A stretch of 64,000 bases of DNA from Maea johnstoni (lineage: Eukaryota > Annelida > Polychaeta > Spionida > Magelonidae): the NCBI GenBank assembly GCA_963942565.1, contig OZ012685.1:52698128-52762127 (forward strand), given 5' to 3'. A program made the position numbers and the translations under genes. Positions within the stretch are counted from its first letter, which is position 1, and every line of letters starts with the position of its first letter. Positions 22,026-36,835 of the stretch are shown in pieces. Under the pieces are notes generated by a model that ran no database searches, was not told the origin of the DNA, and was given only the letters and a program-made list of their open reading frames with translations.

Positions 22026-22232
22026 CTGTAGAACACACAATCTACGCGTCTGTTTATATATAGCGTACATAGCGTGTAGTTCCGCTTCGCTATATATAAA
22101 AACGCTGTACTTTTTTCATACTGTACTGGCTCTGTCAGCGGCGGCCACCATCGCTAACATAAAGATACGCTATGATGCGAAAACTCTCCAATTCGCTATA
22201 TTTGAGACACGCATCATATGTGTGTTCTACAC
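22026..22232 (+). mobile_element. 207-bp MITE, copy-2 specific, TA duplication
   Basis: Ends CTGTAGAACACACA and TGTGTGTTCTACAC are inverted (13 of 14). The flanks are TA at 22024-22025 and 22233-22234. The first block has the empty site (GATAACTATTGAATATTTGG, about 430). The interior has CGCTATATATA-type palindromic words. Confidence 0.88.
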
Positions 22233-24092
22233 TATTGAATATTTGGAGAAATATTTGACTGTAAGGCCCTTTTCCATAGGGTTTAACAATCCCTCTCAAA
22301 TAATTCTCATGTATTACTTTATCCGGTAAGTTATGGTTGAAACTGTCGGACACTGCTTGCACTTCTAATGCAAATGAGAAAGATTTAGATCTGAAAAGTG
22401 TGGGTTGGTGTACTGCTATAGGTATTATCATAGAAGACCAAAGAATTATATTGTCTTCTTTCCACAATCTGTAACCGGTAATCAATTCATTCTTCTTACC
22501 TTTTTTTATCAGTCACATTATTCTAACTCATTCAGATAGCTATGGATGATTCTTAAACATAGTTATTTATGCCAAATAGTACCGTTTCATCCAACGGGTG
22601 ATTTTTACAGAATACTGGATCATTGAATTGGCCCACCTATAACCCTTCACATCTTAAGTATACAGACATGATAAGTTATAGATTGCATTTGGAATTATTA
22701 CTGATTGTTTTCAATCAATATCGTAATATAAGATTCCAAATTTGTCTTAAATAAATGAACACTATTTTACCACAAACCTGCAGTATTACTTATAAACCGA
22801 AAAGAGCCTTCTGCCAAATGAGATCTTTTTCTACTTAATGATTTTCTTCTCACCTACTTAAACCTTTTGTGGGTCTTATTCATGCATTAAAGTAAAGGCT
22901 GTATGAAAAGCTTTTAACCCTTCCGATGCTGAGGTCATTTTCGTCCAATGCACAAAAATGCAAAAAAAAATCTGAACCGAGTCATGTGGGTATTCATAAG
23001 AAAGCTCTCGCTGAGTACTATCAGATGAGTACCCATGTTCCAGGGTTTCAGGCATTTCTCAGCTTTTTTTCATCATTTGATATTGACCAAGGCTTAAGGA
23101 AAGATTATAAAGAATTATTTCTTAGTGATTCACCATTTGCTGTTATAGATCTCTAGATGAACATTTCAAGCTAGAATGTTTAGTTCATTTGTTAACCCTT
23201 CTAATGCTGCGGCTGCTTTCATCCAAAGCACAAGGAAGCAAAGTCTTTTGAAAACCATTTGAACCCTGTCATGTTGGTATTCATTGGATAGCTCTCATCG
23301 AGTACTTTCAAATGAGTACCCATATGACAGGGTTTGGGTCATTTATCAGGTTTTTTGCATCATTTTGTATTGGTCAAATTAGCCACCAGCAGCATAAGGC
23401 TTCAGCTATTTTTCTATTTTAGTACCATATTTCCATATCGCACCTAATCCATGAATTAAGTGTTGATTGGACTTTTACTTTACATGAAAAATTGCTCATT
23501 GAGATGTTATGATATGCAGCAATTTGTATTGACTAAGTGGTCATTAGAACACATCGGTCAGTAGCATTTCAAACGAGCCATAGTCTTTAACCCATTCATG
23601 CCTAGAATAGCCATAGCTTACTTATGTATTTATATTTTTCTAGAAAAAAGATTAAAGGAGAATTGCATATCTGAACCTTAGCGACAACTCTCTTTCAAAT
23701 ATTAAAAAAAAAATTTTTTGAATGTATTCTTCTTCTGAAATTCTCTTCAAAAATATCCTGATGACACTTGCCAAGGGGCTCTCGAGGCATGAATGGGTTA
23801 ACCTTCAAATGTTGAGGCTACTTTTGTCCAAAGCACAAAGACGCAAAGATTTTTGAAAACCACCTAAACCCTTTCATATTGGTATTCATTGAACAGCTCT
23901 CGCTCAGTTCTCTTAGATGAGTTCCCATTTGCCAGGGTTTTGGTCATTTTTTAGGTTTTTCGCATAATTTTGAATAGGCCAAATTAGCCACCATCAGCAT
24001 AAGGGTTAAAATACCTTCAGATAATGATCACCAGACCAGCGTATACTGACACTCGTCTCTCCTCCCTACCTCCTGCTTGTAAACAGTGTGTA

Positions 24093-24281
24093 CCGTAAAT
24101 TCTCAGTAATTTGGGACACTTTTTAACAATTACGATTTTTATGGGTTTAGGGTTGCCCCATGTTATCTTAAAATGCCCTGATGTTGTATCAGCAAGGGCC
24201 CAGATTTCCCAGTGATTATTTTGTAAAATAATTATAGTGGCCCAAATTTCTAGGGTGGTCTAAATTTCCGAGGATTTACGG
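24093..24281 (+). mobile_element. TA-flanked MITE, second-block copy with internal deletion
   Basis: Same element as 2279-2521. The stretch between GTATCAGCAAG and GGCCCAGATTT is missing about 55 bp relative to the first copy. Confidence 0.8.
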
Positions 24282-24735
24282 TAAAGCAACATTTATTGGT
24301 AGTTATGCATGAACTTCGCTTCTCAACATATTGTAAAATATTCCAGCACCAAACAATGCAATTGTAATTTGCTTTATTAAAGCAACCGGTGTACTAGGGT
24401 AGATGTCTGTGACTTTGAAGATTGTTCGTGTAGTTTTTTTTTAGTATTGTCAGTATTCCATTGCTGACTTGTATAAACATAACTCCTTGTAGCATTGCTA
24501 AAAGCAATACATGTGTTATAATCAAAATCAACGGACATGCTCTTGTTTATTTAAGAGCTGTGAATTGAATGTTATAGATATGTATCTCTTTGTGGTCGCT
24601 CTTCATGAGAAGTTATTTCGAGGCTGAGAGGAGAAATGGTATGAGGAATATTATTACCCTCTACCCGTTCATGCTCTGAGTAATTAATACTCACAAAAAA
24701 ATGTGTGGATTTGAAAGATGTTCATTTGTTTTCTG

Positions 24736-24874
<139 letters not shown>

Positions 24875-27800
24875 ATATATATATATTACATCTTGTGTGA
24901 ATGTTTTTGCGATGCTTTCATCAGATGTATAGTTAGGCATTTTCGAGGCCCTCTAAGGAAATATGTATTAACACATCCACGCCTTTAGAAACATAAAAGA
25001 CTTGTTCAACTTAAATATGTATCATTCTGTTGACAAAGGCATGATTTAGAAATTTTGAAAGTGTCTGTCTGTATCTAAGATTTATACGACTGACAGTATT
25101 TGAAGGAGGAATGATATGTTAGGATATGATGAACAATTTTCTTTCATATATTTTTCAAAGAAAAAGATCACTTTGATATCAAGGCCGTTGTGGTCAAATA
25201 TTAATAAGGCAAAAAAACATAAACTTCCTCACAAAAGTCTGATGATTGAAAGAATTCTCTTGAATGTCCAGAACAATTTTATCTTTTTCAACTGCTCGCG
25301 AATATTGATAATATTCCTCTGTTAATAACTGTTAAGAGTTTACCAATAAGTTATTTATTAACTTTTAAGTTATAGATAAATGTACCGACACATGTACATT
25401 GTTATCTGAAAGAAGTAATTGAACTTGCTAATTCTTTTTTGATTTCACTGTTGTATTTTTCTGTTTTGGTTTGTTTGGATTTGTTTCACTTTACTGCTGA
25501 CCTGAGGTTCTTGGACACAGTTTTGACAGCATGAATGTTATAGATGTTTAACCCGTGCAATGCTGAGGCTATTTTCTTCAATGGAACAAGAACGCAGAAA
25601 TCTTTGAAAACCATCTAAACCCTGTCATGTTGGTATTCATTCAATAGCTCTTGCTGAGCACTCTCAGATGAGTACCCATTTGCCAGGGTTTCAGTCATTT
25701 TTCAGCTTTTTTCGCATCATTTTCTTTTGACCAAATAGGCCACCAGCAGCATAAGGGTTAAGTTGATGCATTTCACTTTAGTGAGCAGGCATTCAGGAGT
25801 GGTTATGAATATTGAAAGTTAACTCTTGTGAAAGCCTCCTCACGAAAGAGAACTTGAGTAGCAATAAAATGGAAGTATGGTGAGATACAGGTTCTTGCTC
25901 GCAGCCCTAACTGTTGGATATCTATGGGATCTTCTATCATTTATTGTCTTGTGTGTAGCACCCTTATAATATCTACAGAGATGTTAAGTGTAGTGAACCC
26001 CTCATGCCTAGTGTCATGGTCTTAGCCAGCAGGGCGTCTGGGTGTCTTTTTGGACACCCAAACCCTTAAAAAGCACCCCTCAGAACACCCAAAAGATTTT
26101 GTGAGGAATTTCTTAAAATGTCAATCTCAAGCATATCATTGATTTTTTCTTATCTCCATATGATAACAATGACAGTGTATAAGGATGTCATACCTTATTT
26201 TGATGAATTTATACATCTTTATGGTTAGTATCTGACCATATTGTGGTCCTCCTTAAAATTTTGGACGCCCCAAAATTTTACAATTGCCAATTATTGCCAC
26301 CCAGTTTCTAATTCCTGGCTAAGACCCTCACCTAGTGTCCCCTGTGAAAAGTGAAGTCTGAATCTATGATACACCTAAAAACAACTTGGAAATTAGACAT
26401 AAATATTCTAAGGATATTAGATGAGAGATTAACCCATTAATACTAGAGTTCATCCATGAATTATTGTCTGGATCAATGATACTTTTGACGATAACTTTTG
26501 AATTGAGAATGATTTTCCAAAATATTCGAAGGAGAGTTGTTTGCAACGTTCTGATCAACATTTCATCTTCAAATATTTTGCCAATTGTGCTAAAGCCGAA
26601 AAGATTTCATCAAAATTGTCAGGCAGGTGTTGGCCGCTGTGAGCATTAATGGGTTATGGTCAAGTTTTTATTAACGGTAAACATTTTCAGAAAAATGCTC
26701 TCCTTAGAAAATTTTCTACCAAAAGAGGCAGGCCCTTTTTGGCTGCTACAGGTTATAAGGTTAAATTACTGTCAACTTTGCAAATCTTAGCATTTTTAGA
26801 TCTATGAATTTCCAATTATTTTAGAATTACTGAAAAGACAAGCTAAATGTCTTGCATAATACTTGTTTATTTGTGTTTCATGTATCATATATTCCTATGT
26901 ATATGTGTAAAGATCATCTTATTACCTTGTAAATATGTCAGTGGTTGAGTTATACTTGTTATTGTATGGGTAAAAGTTGTTTTCATGTTACCTTTCTACT
27001 TTCCCTGTACTGATTTTCCTCTAGTGCTTCTTGTAGCTACTCAGTTCTAGGGGCTTCACTTTTAACCCCTATGCTGCTGGTGGCTAATTTGGACAATAGG
27101 AAATGATGCAAAAACGTAAAAAATGACTGAAACCCTGGCAAATGGGTACTCATCTGATAGTACTCAGCGAGAGCTTTTCAATGAATACCAACATGACAGG
27201 GTTAAGGTGGTTTTCGAAAATCTTTGCGTTCTGTTTTGGACGGTTTAAGTCATTCTTCAGTCATTCAGTTTCCTTGCGTCGTTTTGTATTGGCCAAATTA
27301 GCCAGCAGCAACATAAGGGTTTGCTTGTGACTTTCTCCCCTGTGGCCCTGAGCCTATGGGATAGTCATGTATTCCTGCTTATCTTGTCTAAGTACAAAAT
27401 ATTGCCAATCTTATCCCTTTTAATGCTGAGGCTACTTTCTTCCAAAGCACAGGAATGCAAATATTTTTGAAAACCATCTCAACCCTGCCATGTTGGTATT
27501 CATTGGAAAGCTCTCGCGGAGTACTCTCAGATGAGTACCCATATGACAGGGTTTCAGTCATTTAAAAGGTTTTTTGCATAATTTTGTATCAACCAAATTA
27601 GCCACCAGCAGCAAGGGTTATAATCTTGTTCTTATGCTTTATTTTACTCTACCTGTAGCTAGATTAGTTAAGGAGGACTTAAGCTGCAGCCTCGGCTAAG
27701 AACTGTGTGAAACATCCTACAATACAGTGTATCAAATTAATCTATGCATTCTCTGGTTTCTTTTCTGAAAAATTCCTCTATACAGAGAATGAATGCAAAC

Positions 27801-29339
27801 TTGAGGTTAGGTGTGTTTCGTGCAGTTTCTTTTTTTACCAATACTCCATAAATTTTCCTTGTTGAGTTAATGAAACAATTTTAGAAATTTATGATATTAA
27901 GCATAATTTCTTATAAAGAATATACACATCAACTTCACCTTAGAGGCCATAACCTACGTCTTGTTGAATACTCAAGTATGTGAGGAAGAGTAACAGTGAA
28001 TTTTATCCCATGCACTCATATTGGAATCATAGTTATTTGTTCTGGGAATGCTTGTAAGCAGAAGCAAATACTCCTAGCCCAGGTGTTGACAAGAACCACT
28101 CAAGAGGTGCGTTCTGTGCTTGAGCAACGTCCTCCATAATGTAAACAAATACAAGAGCCCTCCTTCGCCTGTCTCCTAGTGACATCACACTGAGGCCAGA
28201 TTCTATGTATCCAGGGCTTCTCTTAACCCTTATGCTGCTGGTGGCTAATTTGGCCAATACAAAATGATGCAAAAACCTGAAAAATGACTGAAACCCTGGC
28301 ATATGGTACTCATCTGAGAGCACTCATCAAGAGCTATCCAATGAATACCAACATGACAGGGTTTAGATTAGTGCTTTTGACGAAAGTACCCTAAGAGCAG
28401 CATTGGAAGGGTTAATTGGTCTGTGGTAACCAATTCATGTTCTCCTTATCTAAGATTTATCCTATTCTTCACTAGCCTCCAGTCAAGCTCTGTCTAATTA
28501 ATCAAATCTCTACTTCTTGGATGCCAAGCTGTGTGAGTGTGTGTGTGTGATGTAATATGTGTTATATGAGAAAAGTAGGACTGAATGCATTTGTCTTTGA
28601 GTACAGTTCTCTCTATATAAGACCAGGAAGTATAGACTTAATTTATATAGTTCCTGATAAGACTTATTAGCTTTCCATTATGTAAAATTATATTGATGGA
28701 ATGTATTCTGGATCAAATAGATCTAACTATTTCAGAAAAAAATATTGAATGATTTTTTTTCTGAAACACATTAAGTATGGTTTCTTGTAGGCAAGTTTTA
28801 TTGGCACTCCCGAGTCTTAGTTTCTTCATATATATAACTTGATATATATAACCTACTACATGTTTTTTCTCGCATCATAACTTCCTGTTTTCACTTCCTA
28901 TTTGCCCCAAGTGTGCCACTATATATCCACTCATAACTTCCTTGGTTTGCTTGTGTATTTCCCTTGTGAGTCATTCTATATATGTAGATAGTTAATGTAT
29001 TACAGTTTTATTTATGTGACTATATTATTAAAGTGTATCATATTTATTGTCATAATAAAATCATTACTTTATGAAAGTACCCTTGTCTTATGGTCATTTA
29101 TGTAAATACAGTCAAACCTCTATTAAGCGACCGCTCAGGGGAAATGTCATATGTGGTCTCATAAAGAGGTGGTCTCTTAAGAAGGGGTTGGGGGTCTGAG
29201 TTAGGTTATGAAAAAACAAAGATTCTAACAATGACCATGTATTATCGACGTTGTTATGTTTAGCTGCATTTGTGGAAATTTCTTCAATATTTTGAGAATA
29301 AACAATTCAGAAAAATAAAAGTTGAACTCCAACATTAAT

Positions 29340-30528
29340 AGGCCTGACCCGGTTAAGAGGGTCCAGCACCTTATAGCTGAAAGTGATACAAGCAGCCGGC
29401 TAGCTCCCACTAGACACCATACAGATAGGGGGCACCCAAGTTACAAAAGTCCAGATATTTCCAGTTAGGATTTAAAGAATTTAACAAAACTTGCTGAGTA
29501 TATTGCTTAGATTATGCTGATACTATATATGAAAATTTTGTAGTCTCAGTATTACATGTTTTAAGTAATACTACCTCAAAACACCAACATGTAGGACCTA
29601 GCTTAACTTAGCCATATAGGATATACAGAAAACTAACTGATGAATATTGTGAAATGCTCCCCCTAATACTAAATGTTCGTTAGGTTGTTTTTTTTAAAAA
29701 GAATATGCCTGTATATGTATGGTGGGCTTCTCAACTACTAGACAGCATTATGTAGGGACTTGTATGACGCCTTATTTCCCCATAGTCAGCACTGTTCAGG
29801 GTAATCCCTTGAGGGTAATGTCCAGCTTGATTTCCCACTTACAGTGCTTTATAACTGTTTTATTGTATGATGACAGATTTATAATCAAGTGATACAGTAT
29901 GTGTGTGGTAAGAGGGGTCATTACATGTCCACACAGGTCAAAAAATGGATGTTACTTTTTCTTCTCATTCAGGTCAAGAGCTACAAAACTTCTTAAAATT
30001 TAGAGGGGTTTTAATAAACTTGGTAGAGAAAACTTGATTTGGTGCGCTTATATCAGGCTGCTCATGAAATAAGTATTGAAATAGACCCAGATGGCTTTCT
30101 GGAGGATAGAGAAGAGGTTATTGGAGAGAAACTTCAAAATTCATATCTTTAAAACAATGTAAGATAAAAAAAATCATGCAACACTGAATAATTCTTACAG
30201 TCATATATACCATTTTACATTCATCTTTTTAACAATTTAACAGCCCATGTGGTCTCTATCATAATCTTGGATATTTTAGAACCATGGAAATAATCATTTT
30301 CATCGTTTTGTATCATTTAAAGTAATTTTTGTGGTAGAGAAGCCTTAATGTTTAGAGATGAGTATACTCTTCTAGCACTCTCCATGGTGAGTGGTAGTGG
30401 TCACTGCTACTGGGGCCCGGAACCTGAATATGTAACCCTCCTTTCTTGGCGGACAGAATGTCCGCTGGTCTGCATGTATCACCAAGCACCATTTAGGACA
30501 CTGCACGTGCCTTAACAGGATCACTCCT
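29340..30528 (+). mobile_element. 1189-bp non-autonomous element, copy-2 specific
   Basis: This insertion sits inside the TA-flanked element 29109-30792. The first block shows the exact empty site (AACATTAATTGCGGGCACTC at 7741), implying an AT dinucleotide duplication. Ends AGGCCTGACCCGGTTAAG and CTTAACAGGATCACTCCT are imperfect inverted repeats. No frame above about 60 codons. I cannot assign a superfamily. Confidence 0.75.
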
Positions 30529-30930
30529 ATTGCGGGCACTCAGAAATTATATTTTCTTTCAATTTTACTGATTATTTCATCATTTCATTGTGCCCATTCC
30601 AATAGACAAGGCGTCTAGGCATTCAAGTGGCTGTTGAATGAAGGGCCATTTACTGTTAAGGATAAGGTTTCATGGTCGTTGGTCGTGTCAAGCAAGTGGT
30701 CTTTTATTCAAGGTAAAATATACAGGGAATAGCCTTGGGGGGGATCTGAAGTGGTCGTTTACAGCAAGTGGTCATTTGCACAAGTTTGACTGTAGATGAT
30801 GGGCCATCTGATTGCTCTTGGACAGACACATATACTCACATAATACAAAATAAATGTTTAACGTCTTCCTAGTCTAATCATTTGCTAGTTAGTCCATAGA
30901 AAGTGGTATCTCAGCTTACACACATTTTTG

Positions 30931-30978
<48 letters not shown>

Positions 30979-31142
30979 TTTATACATACATATATATATA
31001 CACACACATATATATATATACATGTATACACACATTTATATATATATATATATGGGAAAAAACAAAACCATAACTTGTAATCATTTTCATACTTTAATAT
31101 TTCAATACTATTCAAATATACACGGTATATGTCATAACATTA

Positions 31143-31185
<43 letters not shown>

Positions 31186-31390
31186 GAGGGAAATTCCCAT
31201 TCCCTAATTCATTCAATAACACTAGATGGAAAACTTATAATATTCAGGTATGCACAAATATAAAGAAAGTGACAGGATATTCAATTCTTGAACATCAATC
31301 CCCCTGGTCCACGCTGTGAAGAACTCACAAAACCAATTTACATCAAGGACACTTATTGATGGTAATCATGTTCCCTTCAAATCCTTCAAG

Positions 31391-31695
31391 CATAGTCTTA
31401 GCCAGCAGGGCATCATTTGGACACCCAAACCCTCAAAAAACACCCCTCAGAACACCCAAAGAATTTTCAGGGTAGTTTCCTAAAATGTCAATTTCTAGCG
31501 TATAACAGAACTTTTTCACCCCAAAATAAATCCCTTGACATTGTATAATCATGGTTTGCCTTATTTCAATAAGGCAAGTACATGTTTTTGGTTGTAGTCT
31601 GAGTACATAATGATCTCCCTTGATAAATAGGACACCCCAAAATTTTACAATTGCCAATTTTGTGCAACCCGTTTCTAAATCCTGGCTAAGACCCT
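31391..31695 (+). mobile_element. hAT-like MITE family F1, perfect 8-bp duplication
   Basis: Flanked by CCTTCAAG at 31383-31390 and 31696-31703. It is the second-block copy of 8680-8995. Confidence 0.88.
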
Positions 31696-32503
31696 GCCTT
31701 CAAGTCTTTGAGCTGACAGTAGTTTGTTTGATTGCATTTAGATTTGAGGTTCTTATCATTCTTAAAGAGTTTTTGATTTTAGTTGGTTTGATCAGCTTCG
31801 AGGTCCTGTTTCATATTTCTCCCTCCGTAAAACACTGGCTATTATAATAGTCTATTATCGTTGGACCTTTATAACTTTCATGATTATAGTATCATTGAAC
31901 TGTTGCACATTACCCATTACTATAGTCTGTCTAACCCAAGCTTGGCTGACTGTTTTTCCCTCTTTTTGTTACAAAAAGCTTGTGTTTGACATCCAAACTT
32001 GGCAAACATCTGAGCAGCATCTAAGTCATGTATGTATAAAGAAATTTTTTTCTTCTCAGCTACGCAAAATGTTGATTTTGCTATTTAGGTCCCATTGTAA
32101 AAGTTGCCCATTGTCAACAATACAAATGTGAGCGATCTCGGATGTCAAAAACAAACTTTTTGTAACAAAAAAGGGAAAAAACAGTCAGCCAAGCTTGGGT
32201 CAGACAGACTAAACAAGCCATCTTCAAATCCCTTGGCCATACATGATACATAGCTATAACAAGTGAATTAATCCTTACATATTCAACATTTATTGACTTG
32301 GACACCTTTAAGTCTTGAGCAATACACAGAAGGCAAGATATCAACTTTTCAGCACATGGATTACAAGTAGAGCATTTACTACCATACACAAGAGAACAAA
32401 GTCCATTGTTGAAATACACAGTGAAAAACACACATTTTATCAATATGTCTATTAATATTATATGCAAGTAAATCCCATACCCATTACTGAACATAGTTAA
32501 ATG

Positions 32504-32597
<94 letters not shown>

Positions 32598-32659
32598 GAG
32601 CACAGTTCCATATCTACAGCACAAAACCTGCATCTACACCTACATATATATATATATAT

Positions 32660-32850
32660 ATATAAAGGTATTCGGTTTATAGTCTTGTATCCACCGAAGT
32701 GCTCACACGACCTTCCTCCCCTAGCAGGCACTGTACATACAGAAACCATTTCCATCCCCCGGGGGATATTCCAGAGCAACTGGCAGCATATAGCGCACAC
32801 ACTCTAAGCACTGCCTTATTTATGCTAGGTACCCATTTTGCAGCTGGGTA
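32660..32850. repeat. Copy-2 specific fragment between (TA)n arrays
   Basis: It contains GCTAGGTACCCATTTTGCAG followed by CTGGGTAGA, a word seen in widespread invertebrate LINE/SINE-type repeats (from memory). The equivalent place in the first block holds the 10332-10754 element. Confidence 0.45.
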
Positions 32851-32858
32851 GATATATA

Positions 32859-32900
<42 letters not shown>

Positions 32901-33285
32901 AATATTGATCCTACCAGTGGAAGAGGAAGGCGGCCCCTAATGTGCTAACTAGTATTCAAAACCTTCTCAATTCCGCCCTAACCCATCCAATGCTGAGGTT
33001 ACTTTCATCCAAAGCACAATAACACAGAAATCTTTGAAAACATTTTAAACTATGCCATGTCAGTTGATATTCATTTGAAAGCTCTTTGCTGAGTCCTATC
33101 AGAAGAGTACCCATATGATAGCGTTTCAGTCATTTTTCAGTTTTTTTTAATCATTTTGTAAGGACCAAATCAGCCACCAGCAGCACAAGGGTTAAAAGTA
33201 TAATCGAACCTCACTTTGAGAGTTTGAGGTCATCCTCATATAAATTACACAGTAACTTTACTAAAGAAGGTATTTCCACAACACA

Positions 33286-33895
33286 ACCCAGCTGTATTAC
33301 TTTGAAATCACTTTTTGAGGCAAAAAGAGTTCTCTGGATAGAGATGTATGTTAAAAGAAAAATGAGTAATTTGATTGTTTAATGTTGAGTGATTGTGACC
33401 CAGCTGTATTACTTTGAAATCACAGGTTTCTAGGGGCAAACTAAGTTCTCAGGAAAGAGATACAAGTTGAAAGATGATTCAGTAATGTGATTGCTCAATG
33501 TCGAGTGATTGTGACCCAGCTGTATTACTTTGAAATCACAGTTTTCATGTAAGCACAAAGTTCTCAGGAAAGAGATGCAAGTTAAAAGATAATTCAGCAA
33601 TATGATCGATCAATATTGAGTGATTATGACCAAGCAGTATTACTTTGAAATCACAGTTTTGTCGGCACAAACAAAGTTCTCAGGAAAGAGGCGCAAGTTG
33701 AAAGATGATTCAGTAATATGTTTGCTAAATGTTGAGTGATTGTGACCCAGCCGTATTACTTTGAAATCACAGTTTTCATGTAAGCACAAAGTTCTCAGGA
33801 AAGAGATGCAAGTTGAAAGATAATTCAGTAACTTGATTGCTTCATGTTGAGTGATTGTGACCCAGCTGTATTACTTTGAAATCACAGTTTTTGAG
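33286..33895. repeat. 115-bp tandem repeat, about six units
   Basis: Same unit as 11144-11500, with starts near 33286, 33396, 33510, 33627, 33741 and 33859. The copy number differs between the two blocks. Confidence 0.85.
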
Positions 33896-34320
33896 GCGCA
33901 AACGATGTTCTCAAGAAAAAGTAGCCTAGCTACAAGGCTCTATTCTGATTTTACTTTATTATATATAAATGCCTGCACCTATACTACATGGGGACTTGTG
34001 GCCTACTGTTGGCCATTTAGTTCACACAATTGCCACATGAGGGACATTAGTGTGAATATTTCCGACTGACCTCCTAGTATACTGCAGTGCCATCTATCCA
34101 CAAGGGATGACATTTAAATTTGGCCTGGGGGGCAGGCTAAGGAAAGAGATGCAAGTTGAAAGATGATTCAGTAATGTGATTACACAGTGTTGAGTGATTG
34201 TGACAGGATTACCTCAATCACAGCCTTATCTCAAGTGGCCTGAAATAGGTAAATAGACCATAGGTTGCCTAGTGGGTCCATCTTGCGTTTACAGCATCCG
34301 CTGATCATGCACATGGTTAC

Positions 34321-34466
34321 TGGGTAGTGGGTAAGATAACAGAATTAAAATTTAACAAAAAAAGTGAATATCAAAAAATCGGTCAATATCTGGAACTCTC
34401 GTAACCTTATAACCTAGAGTAAAATGGTTGTGATAAAATCTCTGTTAATATCAAAGCTTACCCATG
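34321..34466. mobile_element. About 145-bp copy-2 specific insertion
   Basis: The first block reads directly across this point (CATGGCTACTGTGAAGCATGACAG). The inserted part has GTGGGTAAGATAACA and TATCAAAGCTTACCC near its ends, weakly inverted. Confidence 0.55.
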
Positions 34467-34754
34467 ACAAGCATGACAGAAGACAACGTAGTCCTATTAA
34501 CCCTTATGCTGCTGGTGGCTAATTTGGCATATACAAAATGATGCAAAAAAGCCGGAAATTGACTGAAACCCTGGCACATGGGTACTCATCTGAGAGAACT
34601 CAGCAAGAGGATCTAATGAATACCAACATGACAGGGTTTGAATGTTGAATAGACCATAGGTTGCCTAGAGGGTACATCTCGTGTTTACAGCATCCACTGA
34701 TCATGCACATGGCTACTGTGAGGCATGGGGCACAATTGACAACAACTCAGTCAT

Positions 34755-34877
34755 ATTAACCCTTATGCTGCTGGTGGCTAATTTGGCTAAATGATGACCA
34801 TGAATATTTTCACAATCATATTCATAGTCCTTATCATAGTCATAACTGTAAATGAGTATCAGCAGCAGAAGGGTTAA
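34755..34877 (+). mobile_element. Short internally deleted form of MITE family A
   Basis: Keeps TTAACCCTTATGCTGCTGG and GAAGGGTTAA ends but has an unrelated centre (CATGAATATTTTCACAATC). The first-block copy is at about 12120-12240. Confidence 0.65.
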
Positions 34878-35884
34878 CAGCATCCGCTGATCATGCACAT
34901 GGCTACTGTGAGGCATGGGGCACTATTGACAACAACTCAGTCATATTAACCCTTATGCTGCTGGTTGCTAATTTGGCTAATACAAAATGATGCCAAAAAA
35001 GCCGGAAAATGACTGAAACCTTGGCACATGGGTACTCATCTGAGAGTACTCAATAAGAGCTATCTAATGAATACCAACATGACAGGGTTTACATTGTTTT
35101 AAAAAATTGTTGCATCTTTGTGCTTGAGACGCAATAAGCCTTAGGATTGGAAGGGTTAACCCATTAACATCTGGTTTGACAACTAATTACATAACTTAAC
35201 AATATCTTTAATAGTAGGTAAAATATCTAAAGGATTGTTAAACTTGACAACCTCCAGTCATATGTTACGCACAATATTTATTTTTACATAATATTACAGA
35301 ATACTGAAGATAAGGTTTTGGTGGAGTACTCAAATTTTTCTTAAGATCCTTTGGTATGTAAGGTACCATACAAATATTCAGGCCTTTCTGGGAGCTACTT
35401 AGGCATGTAAAGATTAAGCTATACTAAAAGAACAGCCCTCTGAACTAACCTAAATGTGATTTAGAAAAAAAAATACATTTAATACAGAGGCAATTTCTTA
35501 ATCTCTGAGTCGGAGTTACAGGTAATTCCTCTCTCAGGGGATTGTTTATTTATCTCATCCACAACTCCACAATGAAAACTCTGATTAAGCTCTTATCTTC
35601 TTTAAGCCATCATATCATGGTACAAACTGACATGAGTTGTCAATTGATGATAACGATTTATCACGACAAGACACTTGGCGAAAATCTATTTCTCCTTCGC
35701 AAACACTGCGGGTTAGATGAATCTGGTTCAACCATTAATCAAATAAATACCATGTATAATATTCCACTTATTATGTAATCTACACTGCACCCATACCTCA
35801 CAAGGTCGGTGTTTAGTGATAAGTGAATGATAGAAGATGCTCACCTTCACAAACAGGGTAGCCTTCAGGAATGCCTCTTAGTTA

Positions 35885-36170
35885 TTGTAGCACATATAAT
35901 TTATTGTAGCACATCTTTAATTTAATGTAGCACATCTTTAATTTATTGTAGCACATCTTTAATTTATTGTAGCACATCTTTAATTTATTGTAGCACATCT
36001 TTAATTTATTGTAGCACATCTTTAATTTATTGTAGCACATCTTTAATTTATTGTAGCACATCTTTAATTTATTGTAGCACATCTTTAATTTATTGTAGCA
36101 CATCTTTAATTTATTGTAGCACATCTTTAATTTATTGTAGCACATCTTTAATTTATTGCAGCACATCTTT
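35885..36170. repeat. 21-bp tandem repeat, about 14 units
   Basis: Same unit as at 14766-15160, with five fewer copies and slightly different end units. Confidence 0.95.
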
Positions 36171-36835
36171 CATCCAAATACATCTTTAACACTTGCAATG
36201 CCGATAGCACTTGTGTCCAAAGCATAGGGGCACAAAGATTTTAGAAAACCATCTAAACCCTGTCATGTTGGTATTCATTGGATAGCTCTCACTGACTACT
36301 CCAAGATGAATGTCCATGTGCTAGAGTTTCAGTCATTTTTCAAGTGTTTTTTTGCATCATTTTGTACTGGCCAAATTAGCCACCAGCTATAAGCCATAAG
36401 GTTTAACCCTTATGCTGGTGGTGGCTAATTTGGCCAATACAAAAAGACGCAAAAACACTTAAAAATGACTGAACCCCTTGCACATGGATACTCATCTATG
36501 AGTACTCAGCGAGAGCTATTCAATGAATACCAACAGGACAGGGTTTGGATGTTTTTCAAAAAAGACATTTGTTATTGTGGTTTGGATGAAAGTAGACTTG
36601 GAAGGGTTAGCCTAAGGAGCCAAAATAACGCCAGACTATTTCATGATGTTTTACTCATACAATTGTTTTGCAAGATATCTGAAAAAGAAATGGTCATTAG
36701 ATGGAAAATAATAAAACCACCTTTATATGTGTTGTGTGTTTATGCTTCATTTGTACATTAGTTCAAAATTGTCATAGATCCAGACGACACTTTTGGTGAT
36801 ATTGGAAATGCTTTCAGACAACCTCAGGGACATTC

